A DNA stretch of 64,000 nucleotides. Origin: JALNZU01 sp964463695. GTDB lineage: Bacteria; Bacteroidota; Bacteroidia; Bacteroidales; F082. Position 1 is the stretch's first letter; every line of letters starts with the position of its first letter. This document shows positions 8,049 through 16,906 of the stretch, piece after piece. Location of the stretch: assembly GCA_964463695.1 (NCBI GenBank), contig CAYXCZ010000008.1, forward strand, positions 62,001-126,000, in the 5' to 3' direction. The notes beneath the pieces were generated by a model. The model was not told the DNA's origin. It ran no database searches and saw only the letters and a list, made by a program, of their open reading frames with translations. Made by a program: the position numbers and the translations under genes.

Positions 8049-10997
8049 TAGGTAGTCAATAAGATTATCATCGCGCTCCAGTTCAAGTTTTTTTCGCAAA
8101 CGATACCTGCCAATCTCTACTCCTCTGACGGAGATATTCATAAGTGGTGCGATTTCTTTGGTTGACAGATTCATTTTTAAATAAGCACACAGGCGCAATT
8201 CACGGGGTGAAAGATCAGGATGCTTATCTTTTAGTCGTGCAATAAAATCCTGATGCACATCATCGAAATACTCATCAAATACTTGCTTAAATTTTTCGTT
8301 TTTGAGTTCTTTATTAATTTTAAGAACTAAATTTTCAATCTGATTTTTCTTGGACTGAGCCAATGCATTATCAAGCAGTCCATTCAGTTGAGTTTTGATG
8401 GCATTGAGGATTTTATTCTTGTGAATAAGATGTAGAGTTGTATTAGCCAGCTCTTTATTTTTATGACTTACCTGAGATTGAAGACTTTCGTTTTTTAAGT
8501 TAATGATTTCCTTTTCTGCTAAAAGTGCATGTTCTCTGAAACTAAGTTCCTGATCGCGTAATGCTTTGCTGTGTTTTTCCTTTTCTTGTTGTTTAGTAAG
8601 GGAAACCCTGCGCTGAATAAAGAAAACGTTTCCAATAACCACCGCGATTAAAATAATTACATACAATATATATGCAACAACAGACCGGTAAAAAGGTGGT
8701 TGAACAGTAAAATTGAACCGGCTATATTTCTCTTCTGAATTATTAAAACTACGTGCCTTCAATTCAAATAAATAATCTCCTTCAGGTAGATTCATGTACT
8801 CTTTAAAAGTTTGCTGACTCCAATCGGACCATGTGGATTCAATTCCATCAAGACGGAAAGAAAACAAGCAGCTTCCTGCCCCTTCAAACTCCGGATTTGA
8901 GAATCGTATCATCACATCATTCAAAGAAAAAGGTATTCTAATGTCACCTGACCTAACAGGATCATTTTCAGCATCTTTAACTGTCAAATTACCTATTTTA
9001 ATACTCTTTCCAACTCCTGAAAAAATAATATCTCGCAACACCAAAGGCTGACTCTTGTAATAGTCCTTTCTGTAAAATGGATCGTAGTGAATCAATCCAT
9101 TTTTTGTTCCAATAAAAACATTCCTGTTATCGTAAACGAAAACACTCTCAAATGCCTGTATCAGAGAGAAATTTATACGCATAAACGGCGCTGTAACATT
9201 GCTGTAACTTCCATCCTCTAATAAACGAAGGAGGCCCATCCTGCCACTTGAAAAATACCAAATATTACCATTTACATCAGTTTCTATCTGATCTATGTTA
9301 ACATTCATTTTCTCACCAAAAATCTCTTTGTTCTTAGTGAATGGCTCAAATTGCTTAAGATCGTTATTAAATGTATAGAGGCCTGATTTAGATGCAAAAA
9401 CTGTTTCATCGCGTAATTTGAAAACACTGTAAGGCAACTCTTTTGGTAAACCGTTCGTGCCAGAATATAATTTGTATTCAATGACACTTTTCAGGTCCTT
9501 ACTCAACCGTAAATGATAAAGACCTCGATATCCATGCGCCATCCAAATCTCATCTTGGTTGGTATTAAGAACAAAACTTTTACATGATTCAGAAAACCCA
9601 GCAATTAAATGAGAAAATTTCCAATTCGAACCCTCTAAGACCATGACTGATAATCCGTTGTAGGTTCCGCAAATAAGGGTGTCATTGGGAATACCTTGAG
9701 CTATAAACGACCAATAACCTCTTTCGGAAGTTACCTTACGTGCCTGATCTCCAGTTACTTGAAATAATCCGAAATTATGACCACAAAGCAAAGTATTGTT
9801 CACGATTTCAAGTTTCCAAACCTGCCCTTCAGTGCCTTCAATAAACTTGAAACTGTTATGTATTGCCTCTTTTTTATTAATTTCTTTAAGAGGCATATAA
9901 AAAAGACCCTGGTTTGTTCCAACATACAAAATGTCACCAAAAACAATTGATGCATAAGTGCTTTCGATATGGTAGGTATGATCAAATATTGATAATGGCG
10001 AATTGATTTCAATGTAGTCAATTCCATTATCGAGACCCAGCCAAAGATTTCCGGTTTTATCTTCATACAAGCTCAGCACAGTATTATTCTGTAAGCCTTT
10101 GAAACGATTCAAATGCTGAAGAACATTACCTTGTTCATCAGATATATATATCCCGTTTTGAATAGTACCAAATGCAAAATTACCACTTGACAGTCGTATG
10201 GCAGAAAAAATACTACTTTGAAGAATTTCCTTGTTAACATCTGAATTCCATTTTGTTAACTTATCACCTTCGAGAACATAAAGTCCTTCGTTGATAAATC
10301 CGAGTAAAAATCTACCTTTTCCAAAAGGCAAAATAGATCTTAACTCGTTTGACTCAAATAATGGGTTGTTCAACAATTTCTGAGAACCATTAAAATTGAA
10401 ATTGTACAAACCTGACGGATCGTCGACATAGAAAAATCCATTTCCAACTGTAAAAGAATGGCCATAAGTTCCTTTTGGCTCGATGACTTTTACGGTATTA
10501 TTATCATAATTAAAAAGAAACTTAAACGACTGAAAAATAATTCCCTGCGGTGTTTTATGAATGTTCCAAATTTCATCAAAAGATCGATAACCTTCTGGTA
10601 CTAAATGCAGTAGCGAGGTATATATTAAGCTTCCTTCCTTGTCGGGGGCAAAATATCCAAAATCCTCAAAAGCACCAACATAAATTGTGTCGCCAATAGC
10701 AATAACTGACCTGACAATCGACTTATTGGGCATCGGAAATGTTTTCCAATGCTGTCCATCAAATTCGAGTAGCCCATCATTATTGGCAAAATAAATAAAT
10801 CCAAGTTTGTTTTGGACAATATCCCAGTTTTGGGTTGAAGCGTTGTAAGTGGTTCGTGGGAAGTTATTTATCAATGGCAAACCTACACTTTTCACCTGGG
10901 CAACGATTGGTGTAGACGCCAAAATGAAAGCATATAAAATACATATAATAAATGAGTTACGAAATGTGTAAGTATAGTTAATTATTCCTTTAGCCAT
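8037..10997 (-). CDS. Membrane propeller/Y_Y_Y sensor with LuxR-type DNA-binding domain
   Basis: The 986-residue product has a signal sequence (about 1-34), a long periplasmic part with two-component-regulator propeller repeats (for example DKTGNLWLGLDNGIDYIE, DVNGNIWYFSSGRMGLLRL and NRNVFIGTKNGLIHYDP), a Y_Y_Y domain (about 690-770, with SFRLDGIESTWSDWS), one transmembrane helix (about 775-800), a cytoplasmic coiled coil (about 805-920) and a C-terminal LuxR/GerE helix-turn-helix (LSPRELRLCAYLKMNLSTKE onward, 929-986). No kinase or receiver domain is present, so it would act as a one-piece transmembrane transcription regulator. The start at 10997 places the signal peptide at the N-terminus; a longer frame to 11096 adds nothing conserved. 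The ligand is unknown. Confidence 0.88.
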   Translation of the reverse strand: MAKGIINYTYTFRNSFIICILYAFILASTPIVAQVKSVGLPLINNFPRTTYNASTQNWDIVQNKLGFIYFANNDGLLEFDGQHWKTFPMPNKSIVRSVIAIGDTIYVGAFEDFGYFAPDKEGSLIYTSLLHLVPEGYRSFDEIWNIHKTPQGIIFQSFKFLFNYDNNTVKVIEPKGTYGHSFTVGNGFFYVDDPSGLYNFNFNGSQKLLNNPLFESNELRSILPFGKGRFLLGFINEGLYVLEGDKLTKWNSDVNKEILQSSIFSAIRLSSGNFAFGTIQNGIYISDEQGNVLQHLNRFKGLQNNTVLSLYEDKTGNLWLGLDNGIDYIEINSPLSIFDHTYHIESTYASIVFGDILYVGTNQGLFYMPLKEINKKEAIHNSFKFIEGTEGQVWKLEIVNNTLLCGHNFGLFQVTGDQARKVTSERGYWSFIAQGIPNDTLICGTYNGLSVMVLEGSNWKFSHLIAGFSESCKSFVLNTNQDEIWMAHGYRGLYHLRLSKDLKSVIEYKLYSGTNGLPKELPYSVFKLRDETVFASKSGLYTFNNDLKQFEPFTKNKEIFGEKMNVNIDQIETDVNGNIWYFSSGRMGLLRLLEDGSYSNVTAPFMRINFSLIQAFESVFVYDNRNVFIGTKNGLIHYDPFYRKDYYKSQPLVLRDIIFSGVGKSIKIGNLTVKDAENDPVRSGDIRIPFSLNDVMIRFSNPEFEGAGSCLFSFRLDGIESTWSDWSQQTFKEYMNLPEGDYLFELKARSFNNSEEKYSRFNFTVQPPFYRSVVAYILYVIILIAVVIGNVFFIQRRVSLTKQQEKEKHSKALRDQELSFREHALLAEKEIINLKNESLQSQVSHKNKELANTTLHLIHKNKILNAIKTQLNGLLDNALAQSKKNQIENLVLKINKELKNEKFKQVFDEYFDDVHQDFIARLKDKHPDLSPRELRLCAYLKMNLSTKEIAPLMNISVRGVEIGRYRLRKKLELERDDNLIDYLLKF

Positions 10998-11183
10998 GCT
11001 TTTCAATAAAATCAACTCCAAAGATACAATAAAAGTGCTTTTTGGGGCTTGTTCATGAAGTTTGTAGTTTCGAGTCACTTCCAGGTGTGACAACAAGTCA
11101 TTTTGTTCGATTGGAATTTCGGTAAAACATATTCCGTAATTTCATGAGCTATCATGCCAGGCACAAAAACAATTTTGGTGAAA

Positions 11184-11945
11184 TTATTTTTGTTTTAAAA
11201 AATAAGTGAATTTTATTGGGGTTTCATCCAATGTTTCATTAAAAAGTCGTGAAAATGTCCCACCTTCATAAACTAAAATCAGACTAGGAAGAGCCATGAA
11301 ATCATCTTGATTTTCATAGTTGAGTGAATACATTTTTAAGGTTTCGATTACTTTTTCATTTCGGGGAACAACTACATGAACTTCAGTTATAAAACCTTCA
11401 ACATCTGACGGCTTGATGGATATTTGGAAAGGTGATGAGTAGATTCTCAACGGAACAGGAATTAAATCCGGCCAAACAACTTCAGGAGGTAGTAGTGTCA
11501 TTAATTTTGTCGAGTTCAGAATGATTTCCATTTGTTGTTTGTTCTCCTTGCTATCAACACTTAATGTGATACAAAAAGATGATGCAGTATGCTGTAACTG
11601 AAGATATGTAATGAGATCAGTTTGCAAATAATTTGTTTCAAAACTTTCAAAAAGATATGATTCAGCTAAACCTGCAAGTCGTCCACATGAAGGAAGTGTC
11701 TCAATCTTTATCATCAACAACCTTGCATTTTTGAGTTTTATTACTGCTTCATAGCCCTGAGGCAATTCCTTAATGCTCAACAAATCAGCACCATTAGATG
11801 AACTAAAGTCATTGATTTTACTCTTAAAATCAGAGAAAGGAATCCTAAGTTCTTGCGCGTGACATTTTAAATTTGATTGGAAAAGTGTTATGACAATTAA
11901 AGAAAAGTAAATCCAATAAGTGAAAATTAACGTCAGTTGCTTCAT
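11184..11945 (-). CDS. Exported protein of unknown function
   Basis: A 253-residue protein with a convincing signal peptide (hydrophobic 5-23, cleavage around CHAQ-E at 31). After that it is soluble, mostly predicted beta/alpha mixture, with two Cys (PSCGRLAG and SSFCITLSV) that could form a periplasmic disulfide. I recognise no family. It stands between the propeller regulator and a run of other exported proteins on the same strand, with 52 bp before the following lipoprotein gene, so it may belong to an envelope-related group. Confidence 0.6.
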   Translation of the reverse strand: MKQLTLIFTYWIYFSLIVITLFQSNLKCHAQELRIPFSDFKSKINDFSSSNGADLLSIKELPQGYEAVIKLKNARLLMIKIETLPSCGRLAGLAESYLFESFETNYLQTDLITYLQLQHTASSFCITLSVDSKENKQQMEIILNSTKLMTLLPPEVVWPDLIPVPLRIYSSPFQISIKPSDVEGFITEVHVVVPRNEKVIETLKMYSLNYENQDDFMALPSLILVYEGGTFSRLFNETLDETPIKFTYFLKQK

Positions 11946-11997
11946 ATATTGTATTCAATCACAGGATAGATCTTATTTTAAGTTGACTTGAAGGGGT

Positions 11998-12588
11998 TTA
12001 ATAAACCAAACCAAGTTTCCCTCCCTTTATTGTTGCAATGCCACCTCCAGCTTTCTTAAGTTTACCTTCGAAGGATAACTCTAAAGAAAAGCCCTTTATA
12101 CTGTCGACCAAAACTGTTTCAGAGATGTTCCGTGCTTCTGCAGCAAAATCAGTAGATGTTGCAAGAAACATAGTTTTTCCATTTTCAATCGCCGTTTTAT
12201 CATTAATGTGAAGTGTAACTCTTTGCATCTGATTAGTGCCTTCCTGAATTCTTCCAAAAATTCGAAATTCCAAAAAAAGCTCCTCATTTGGGTATTCGGC
12301 TGTGCTACCCCGAACCCAGATTACTGTTTCATTTTCTTGCTCATCGAAAAATGCAAATGGCATTATTGAACTATTCAACATATTGACATTCAAGAAAATA
12401 GTTTTTCCGTCGAGTTGAAATTCCAAATCATATTGTTTTGGTTTCATGTATTCGGCCTGAGGTTCTGCAGCCTGTGTCAGTACCTGCATATCGTCTGTTG
12501 AAGGAATATGCTCAGAAACATTTGTTTGTTGATTACCTGTGCATTGAACAAGCATTATGGCAATAATTAAAACAATAACTTTTCGCAT
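11998..12588 (-). CDS. Lipoprotein of unknown function
   Basis: The 196-residue precursor starts with MRKVIVLIIAIMLVQCTGNQ: a short hydrophobic segment and a lipobox (LVQC), so Cys16 should be lipidated. The mature part is mainly beta-strand-like (for example YDLEFQLDGKTIFLNVNML and LFLEFRIFGRI), ending in a glycine-rich IATIKGGKLGLVY strand. I recognise no domain. It could be a small beta-sandwich envelope protein. Neighbouring genes are also exported proteins on the same strand. Confidence 0.6.
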   Translation of the reverse strand: MRKVIVLIIAIMLVQCTGNQQTNVSEHIPSTDDMQVLTQAAEPQAEYMKPKQYDLEFQLDGKTIFLNVNMLNSSIMPFAFFDEQENETVIWVRGSTAEYPNEELFLEFRIFGRIQEGTNQMQRVTLHINDKTAIENGKTMFLATSTDFAAEARNISETVLVDSIKGFSLELSFEGKLKKAGGGIATIKGGKLGLVY

Positions 12589-12698
12589 CGGTTTCGAATT
12601 TTAAAAAACAAAGATAGGAGATTGTTTGCTTTGGAAAGCTACAATCTCCTATTTCCATAAAAATGGCTTGTAAATGATAAGCCTATAATATTGAGCTT

Positions 12699-13379
12699 TT
12701 ATTCCTCATCATCAGGTAAACCCATTAATCCGTTAATTTGATTCATATCAATTTCTTGAATCTCAAAACCAGATGGAACGTTAAACTTCGAAGAGGGAAT
12801 AGAAATATTTTCTTCAAAAGAAATAGCTTCTTCATTGGATGAACCGAGCATTCCTCCAAAATCAACGCTCATTTTTAATGGAATACGTTTATACTCCCAA
12901 TGTTTAGAGTTAAGTTTACCACTTGTTGTAACTTTACATTGTCTACCAAGAATAGTTTCCATACCGCCATCTTTAATATCCATATCCTTCTGGACATCCT
13001 CACCAAACTTTTTGAGTTGTTCATCAGTAGTTGCATCAGTTACAACGTTAAGCATCTCATTAGCCTGGTCAACATGCATTTTTGTTCCTGTTTTGTCAAC
13101 CAAATTAAGATCAAACATCCATTCTTTATCCCTTATTCGAAGTCTTTCTTCTTTGGAAGTCATTCCGAACATTTTTGTGGTTGTAACGGTGTGTTCATAC
13201 TGAAAGCGTCCATAATCATCGAACCAAAGTGTTTTGGTTCCTTTTGTTTTGCCTTCAATTTTGTACTCAATTTTACCAGATTTTACATCAAACTGTTTCA
13301 TGTTCATGTAATCTTCATTTTGGGCTATTGATGCCAAGGCAATAATCATTAAAACTGCCAGAGTTAACAATTTTTTCAT
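12699..13379 (-). CDS. Exported protein, paralogue of the next lipoprotein gene
   Basis: A 226-residue protein with a signal peptide (LLTLAVLMIIALASIAQ) and no lipobox. Mature sequence: IEYKIEGKTKGTKTLWFDDYG, later TILGRQCKVTTSG, YKRIPLKMSVDFGG and AISFEENISIPSSKFNVPSG. The last three blocks recur in the gene at 13465-14124 (ILGRSCQVV, YRGIPLKIITQ, AIIFEENITIPSEKFEVPEG), so the two are tandem duplicates that have diverged strongly elsewhere. The pattern resembles small periplasmic beta-rich proteins (DUF4412-like), but I cannot fix the family. The N-terminus and the absence of Cys at the cleavage site suggest a soluble periplasmic or outer-membrane-associated protein. Confidence 0.65.
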   Translation of the reverse strand: MKKLLTLAVLMIIALASIAQNEDYMNMKQFDVKSGKIEYKIEGKTKGTKTLWFDDYGRFQYEHTVTTTKMFGMTSKEERLRIRDKEWMFDLNLVDKTGTKMHVDQANEMLNVVTDATTDEQLKKFGEDVQKDMDIKDGGMETILGRQCKVTTSGKLNSKHWEYKRIPLKMSVDFGGMLGSSNEEAISFEENISIPSSKFNVPSGFEIQEIDMNQINGLMGLPDDEE

Positions 13380-13464
13380 AAGAAAAAGTTTAGTTGATTT
13401 ATAAATTAAAATATCTAATTATAGTAAAATAAACAGTGGTAAAATTGAAGTAACAACAATAAAT

Positions 13465-14124
13465 TCATAACGAAGGAATTGTTTTCACTTCGATACCTTC
13501 CGGCACTTCAAACTTCTCAGATGGAATAGTTATATTTTCTTCAAATATAATAGCCTCCATAACAGATAATTGAGTAATAATCTTTAATGGAATACCACGG
13601 TAGTACCAAATCTTCGTGAGGGTTTTCCTACCCGACTCATCCATCTCAGGCATCTCAACTACCTGACAACTTCGACCAAGAATCAGCTCCTCGCCTACTA
13701 TTCTGCCATTATCTTCTTCGACCATTTCCTTCAATTTTGCAGTTTCAGATGGTTTCAGATAGCTTGAAATCAATGATTCATCTTGATTGGTTTTTGATTT
13801 GAAACCTGATCTCTCATCAAGATTTAAAACATAACTCCATCCCTTCTTATTAATCATCAATGATTTACCGGAGAGTTTTCGACCTGCAATATCTGTTTCA
13901 GTAATAGTTAAAACTGCGTATAGTTTATTCTCATTATCAACCCATTGTGTCATATGAGAAAGACTTTTCAGGTTACCTTGCTCAACAGTTGTTCTGTATT
14001 CAATGATATAAGAGGATATGATAGCATCATTGATCAAGGTTTTGTTCTGATTGTCGCACGAACCAAGACTAAAAATGACTAGTAAAAATAAAAACATTCT
14101 AAAATATATAGCTTTCATAATCAT
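13465..14124 (-). CDS. Lipoprotein, paralogue of the preceding exported protein
   Basis: The 219-residue precursor has a lipobox after a hydrophobic stretch (FLFLLVIFSLGSC, Cys about 23). The body shares with its downstream neighbour the blocks LILGRSCQVVEMPE, YYRGIPLKIITQ and AIIFEENITIPSEKFEVPEG, in the same order and near the C-terminus. One copy is thus lipid-anchored and the other soluble. A second ATG two codons in (14118) is an equally good start. The function is unknown; the conserved blocks look like a C-terminal beta domain that ends in a fixed motif, suggesting a common ligand or partner. Confidence 0.65.
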   Translation of the reverse strand: MIMKAIYFRMFLFLLVIFSLGSCDNQNKTLINDAIISSYIIEYRTTVEQGNLKSLSHMTQWVDNENKLYAVLTITETDIAGRKLSGKSLMINKKGWSYVLNLDERSGFKSKTNQDESLISSYLKPSETAKLKEMVEEDNGRIVGEELILGRSCQVVEMPEMDESGRKTLTKIWYYRGIPLKIITQLSVMEAIIFEENITIPSEKFEVPEGIEVKTIPSL

Positions 14125-14133
14125 TATATTAAA

Positions 14134-15225
14134 CTATTCAAAACCAGACAATTCCCATCCACTTATTGGGTAAAACATAAATTCAAATTTCGCTTTGTAA
14201 GTGGGGACTTCTTCAACGGTCACGGTTTCACTCACTTTAAAAGGTTTTCTTGCTTTGATAGCAGAAATGTGACTAGTCAGGTTAATTTCAACTGACTGCC
14301 CATGTTCAGAGAAACCAATATATGATAGCAAGCGAAGTTCTTTTGGAGCCACAGTATTTTCTGCACAAATCACTAGATCTCCATCCACAATGTCTTGCGC
14401 AAAAGTTTCGTCGCCATCTGTCATCGTCAGGCGGGTATTGATTTTTCCACCTTTATGAGACACCACACCTCCATCGCAGGCATAAGGAAAGGTGATTCGG
14501 TCGTCGTAATCCAGATACATGCATTTGTCTTCCAATTCAGAAAGATTTGCGATAAGGTGAAAATTCTCCCATTGAGCATTGCCAGCCATGGTCACATATT
14601 CATCCTCGTTTCTCCACTCAATTTCAACTTTTCCTACTGCAACCCATTTGGTTTCACAAGGATCGCATCCCTTTTTGAGAATTTCATCGGCTTTGGCTTG
14701 CAACAAATCGTCCACTTCACTATGTGGAATGTTTATCAACTCTCTCTGCGCCATAGCTTTAAAGATACAAGCCAAATAATCTTTGCATAATTCATTACCA
14801 ACCGGTGGCATCGTGTTTGCAAACTGGGTAGTCCATAAATCAACTCCTTCTGATGCGCGTTGCATACCCCTGTCGTGGAGTTCACTATTTCCAGAAAGCT
14901 CAGCCTTTGCAGTAAGTTTCAGAATGCAAGCTATGTACTTTACAGTTGGATTATCTTTACAAAACAAACCAAGTGGATCAGGCATAGGTTGCTGAATTGC
15001 CTGCTCAAGATCAGCCTCAAGTAATTGACCCACTTCATCCATTAAGGCCTGCGAACCGGCTTCGTCACCAGTCTCTTCCAACCGAGCAGCTTCCCGAAGT
15101 AATTCACCTACTTTTGTTTCATCCAATTGACTACATGAACCGCTTTGTGCCCATAAGGGGCTCGCTTGCGACGAAATAAGCAAAACAACCAATAAGTATC
15201 TGATAATTAAAATTTTTACTTTCAT
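14134..15225 (-). CDS. Exported protein of unknown function
   Basis: A 363-residue protein with a signal peptide ending around SPLWAQ-SG. The N-terminal half is helical with repeated acidic leucine-rich segments (LLREAARLEETGDEAGSQAL) and several Cys, including a CDPCETKWVAVGKVE junction near residue 190. The C-terminal half looks beta rich (VKVEIEWRNEDEYVTMAGNA-like strands, then EINLTSHISAIKARKPFKV). I recognise no family. The stop lies 9 bp before the start of the adjacent lipoprotein gene, so the two are likely co-transcribed. Confidence 0.6.
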   Translation of the reverse strand: MKVKILIIRYLLVVLLISSQASPLWAQSGSCSQLDETKVGELLREAARLEETGDEAGSQALMDEVGQLLEADLEQAIQQPMPDPLGLFCKDNPTVKYIACILKLTAKAELSGNSELHDRGMQRASEGVDLWTTQFANTMPPVGNELCKDYLACIFKAMAQRELINIPHSEVDDLLQAKADEILKKGCDPCETKWVAVGKVEIEWRNEDEYVTMAGNAQWENFHLIANLSELEDKCMYLDYDDRITFPYACDGGVVSHKGGKINTRLTMTDGDETFAQDIVDGDLVICAENTVAPKELRLLSYIGFSEHGQSVEINLTSHISAIKARKPFKVSETVTVEEVPTYKAKFEFMFYPISGWELSGFE

Positions 15226-15299
15226 TTGATAGTGTTTTTATTTATAGATGGGAATACTCCATCATGATGATAATGGCTTTAAAAAGCATAAATGTCAGG

Positions 15300-16652
15300 T
15301 TAAAACTTAACGAATTCTACTCTGCGATTCTGTGCTTTTCCTTCGGGAGTTTCGTTACCGGTCATTGGTTTGCTTTCGCCCCAGCCTTTGGAAGTAAGTC
15401 TGTCAGCAGCAATACCAAGCTCAACCATTTTTTCCATTACTGCTTTCGAGCGGGCTTCGCTTAGTTTTTGGTTAGAAGCTTCTTCTCCGTCACTGTCAGT
15501 GTGGCCTTCCACAGAAAATTTCAGCTCAGGATGGTCTTGCATCATTTTCACAACATAGTTGAAGGTTCCAATTGATTCAGCTTTGATGCTAGCTTTATTC
15601 ACATCGAATTTGATGCCTGTTGTAACGAACTTTCCATCGGTTAGCACTTTATCATATAATGGCACAGCACCTTTAGCTATACGGAAATTTTTGGTATAAC
15701 CAACATGCTCGCCAGAAGGAGTTTGTTTTCCAATAGTAAAACCTGTAGGATTATAACCCAAATTTGGTATATTCAGCACCCTTGCATCGTCTAAATATAC
15801 TTTCAATGCTCTTTTGTTAAATGAAATGGCTATATGGCGCCATTTGGGGGTTTTGTCAAATATTCCGCTATTATAACCAGGATAGTAGTTCATTTCGATG
15901 TTGTTACCATCAGCACCGTTTTTGTAAATCCTTATATATTTGTAGGAAAGCCTATATTCTTTATCCAGTTTTAACTGGTTTTTATAATCGCCAAGATAGA
16001 TTACATATTGTCCACCATGATAGTCGCTGAAATAGGCGTCAAATTCAATTGTAAACTCTTCGGGCAAATAATCCTCGCTTGCGTTTTTTAACATTGGAAC
16101 GATTCCACCACCACCATTCATGTTGCATTTGATGTGGTAAATGACATTTGCGCCATCAAAGAATGCATTTTCAAAATTTCCTTGTACGAGATCCCATTTA
16201 CCTGGAAATTCGCCATTTTGCTCACCTTCCTGATTGTCTTCGAAAATGATCTCAGTTCCGGGCACAAAATCATATTTAGCCCATGTTAAAGTTGGAGCAG
16301 GTTTTTCATTCTCTTTTGATTGATTTTCAATAGCTTCTTCATCAGATTCACCATTCTTTGATTCGTCTTTCTTTTTTGTTGATGAAGTCGTGTTCTTGGT
16401 ATCTGTTTTGCTTTCCTTCTCTTTTTTATCTTTCTTTTCTTTCGAGTCACCCTTTACACTTTCATCTATTGTTTCTTCAGTTTTATCGAGAGCCTTGTCA
16501 ACTCCCTTGTCAATCCTGCGTTCTACACGATTTTCAACACTACGCTCAGCCTTTTTAACACTGCGGTTTACAACTTTATTCAGATCTATCTGAGCAGATC
16601 CTGCAACATGAAATACGACTAACGTTAAAAGTAGTAAGAATAACTTTTTCAT
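15300..16652 (-). CDS. Exported protein with charged linker, LamG-like region and C-terminal OmpA domain
   Basis: The 450-residue product has a signal peptide (1-20), a highly charged Lys/Glu/Asp/Ser region (about 25-115, repeated KAERSVENRVERRIDKGVDK-type helices then KEKKDKKEKES), a middle domain (about 120-330) that looks like a concanavalin/LamG-type jelly roll (FTIEFDAYFSDYHGGQYVIY, WRHIAISFNKRALKVYLDD), and an OmpA-like peptidoglycan-binding domain (about 345-450: IKFDVNKASIKAES, VEGHTDSDGEEASNQKLSEA, NRRVEFVKF). It should sit in the periplasm or outer membrane, gripping peptidoglycan and possibly a glycan ligand. Transmembrane beta-barrel sequence is not evident. Confidence 0.82.
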   Translation of the reverse strand: MKKLFLLLLTLVVFHVAGSAQIDLNKVVNRSVKKAERSVENRVERRIDKGVDKALDKTEETIDESVKGDSKEKKDKKEKESKTDTKNTTSSTKKKDESKNGESDEEAIENQSKENEKPAPTLTWAKYDFVPGTEIIFEDNQEGEQNGEFPGKWDLVQGNFENAFFDGANVIYHIKCNMNGGGGIVPMLKNASEDYLPEEFTIEFDAYFSDYHGGQYVIYLGDYKNQLKLDKEYRLSYKYIRIYKNGADGNNIEMNYYPGYNSGIFDKTPKWRHIAISFNKRALKVYLDDARVLNIPNLGYNPTGFTIGKQTPSGEHVGYTKNFRIAKGAVPLYDKVLTDGKFVTTGIKFDVNKASIKAESIGTFNYVVKMMQDHPELKFSVEGHTDSDGEEASNQKLSEARSKAVMEKMVELGIAADRLTSKGWGESKPMTGNETPEGKAQNRRVEFVKF

Positions 16653-16906
16653 TGTTTGGAAGATTTATAAAGGTTAATATATTCCAAATCAATGTTGAAC
16701 AAAAAAAGAGGGTGAACCTGACAAATAAGGCTATTGCAAAAATCAGGTAATAATTTTAAAAAGATTTTTCTCATCTTTTTATTCGAATTAATTTGGTTGA
16801 AGCAAAATTACAAACAAAATAGATGGAAAGTATCAGGAATTTGAATACGTAAGAATAACAGCAGAATTCGCTGTTTCAACTAAGAAAAGCGTCAAAAAGT
16901 AATAAG

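Noticed and set aside
12900..13331. 143-codon open frame on the plus strand opposite the exported-protein gene
   Set aside because: The minus-strand frame has a clear signal peptide and a paralogue; this one has neither.
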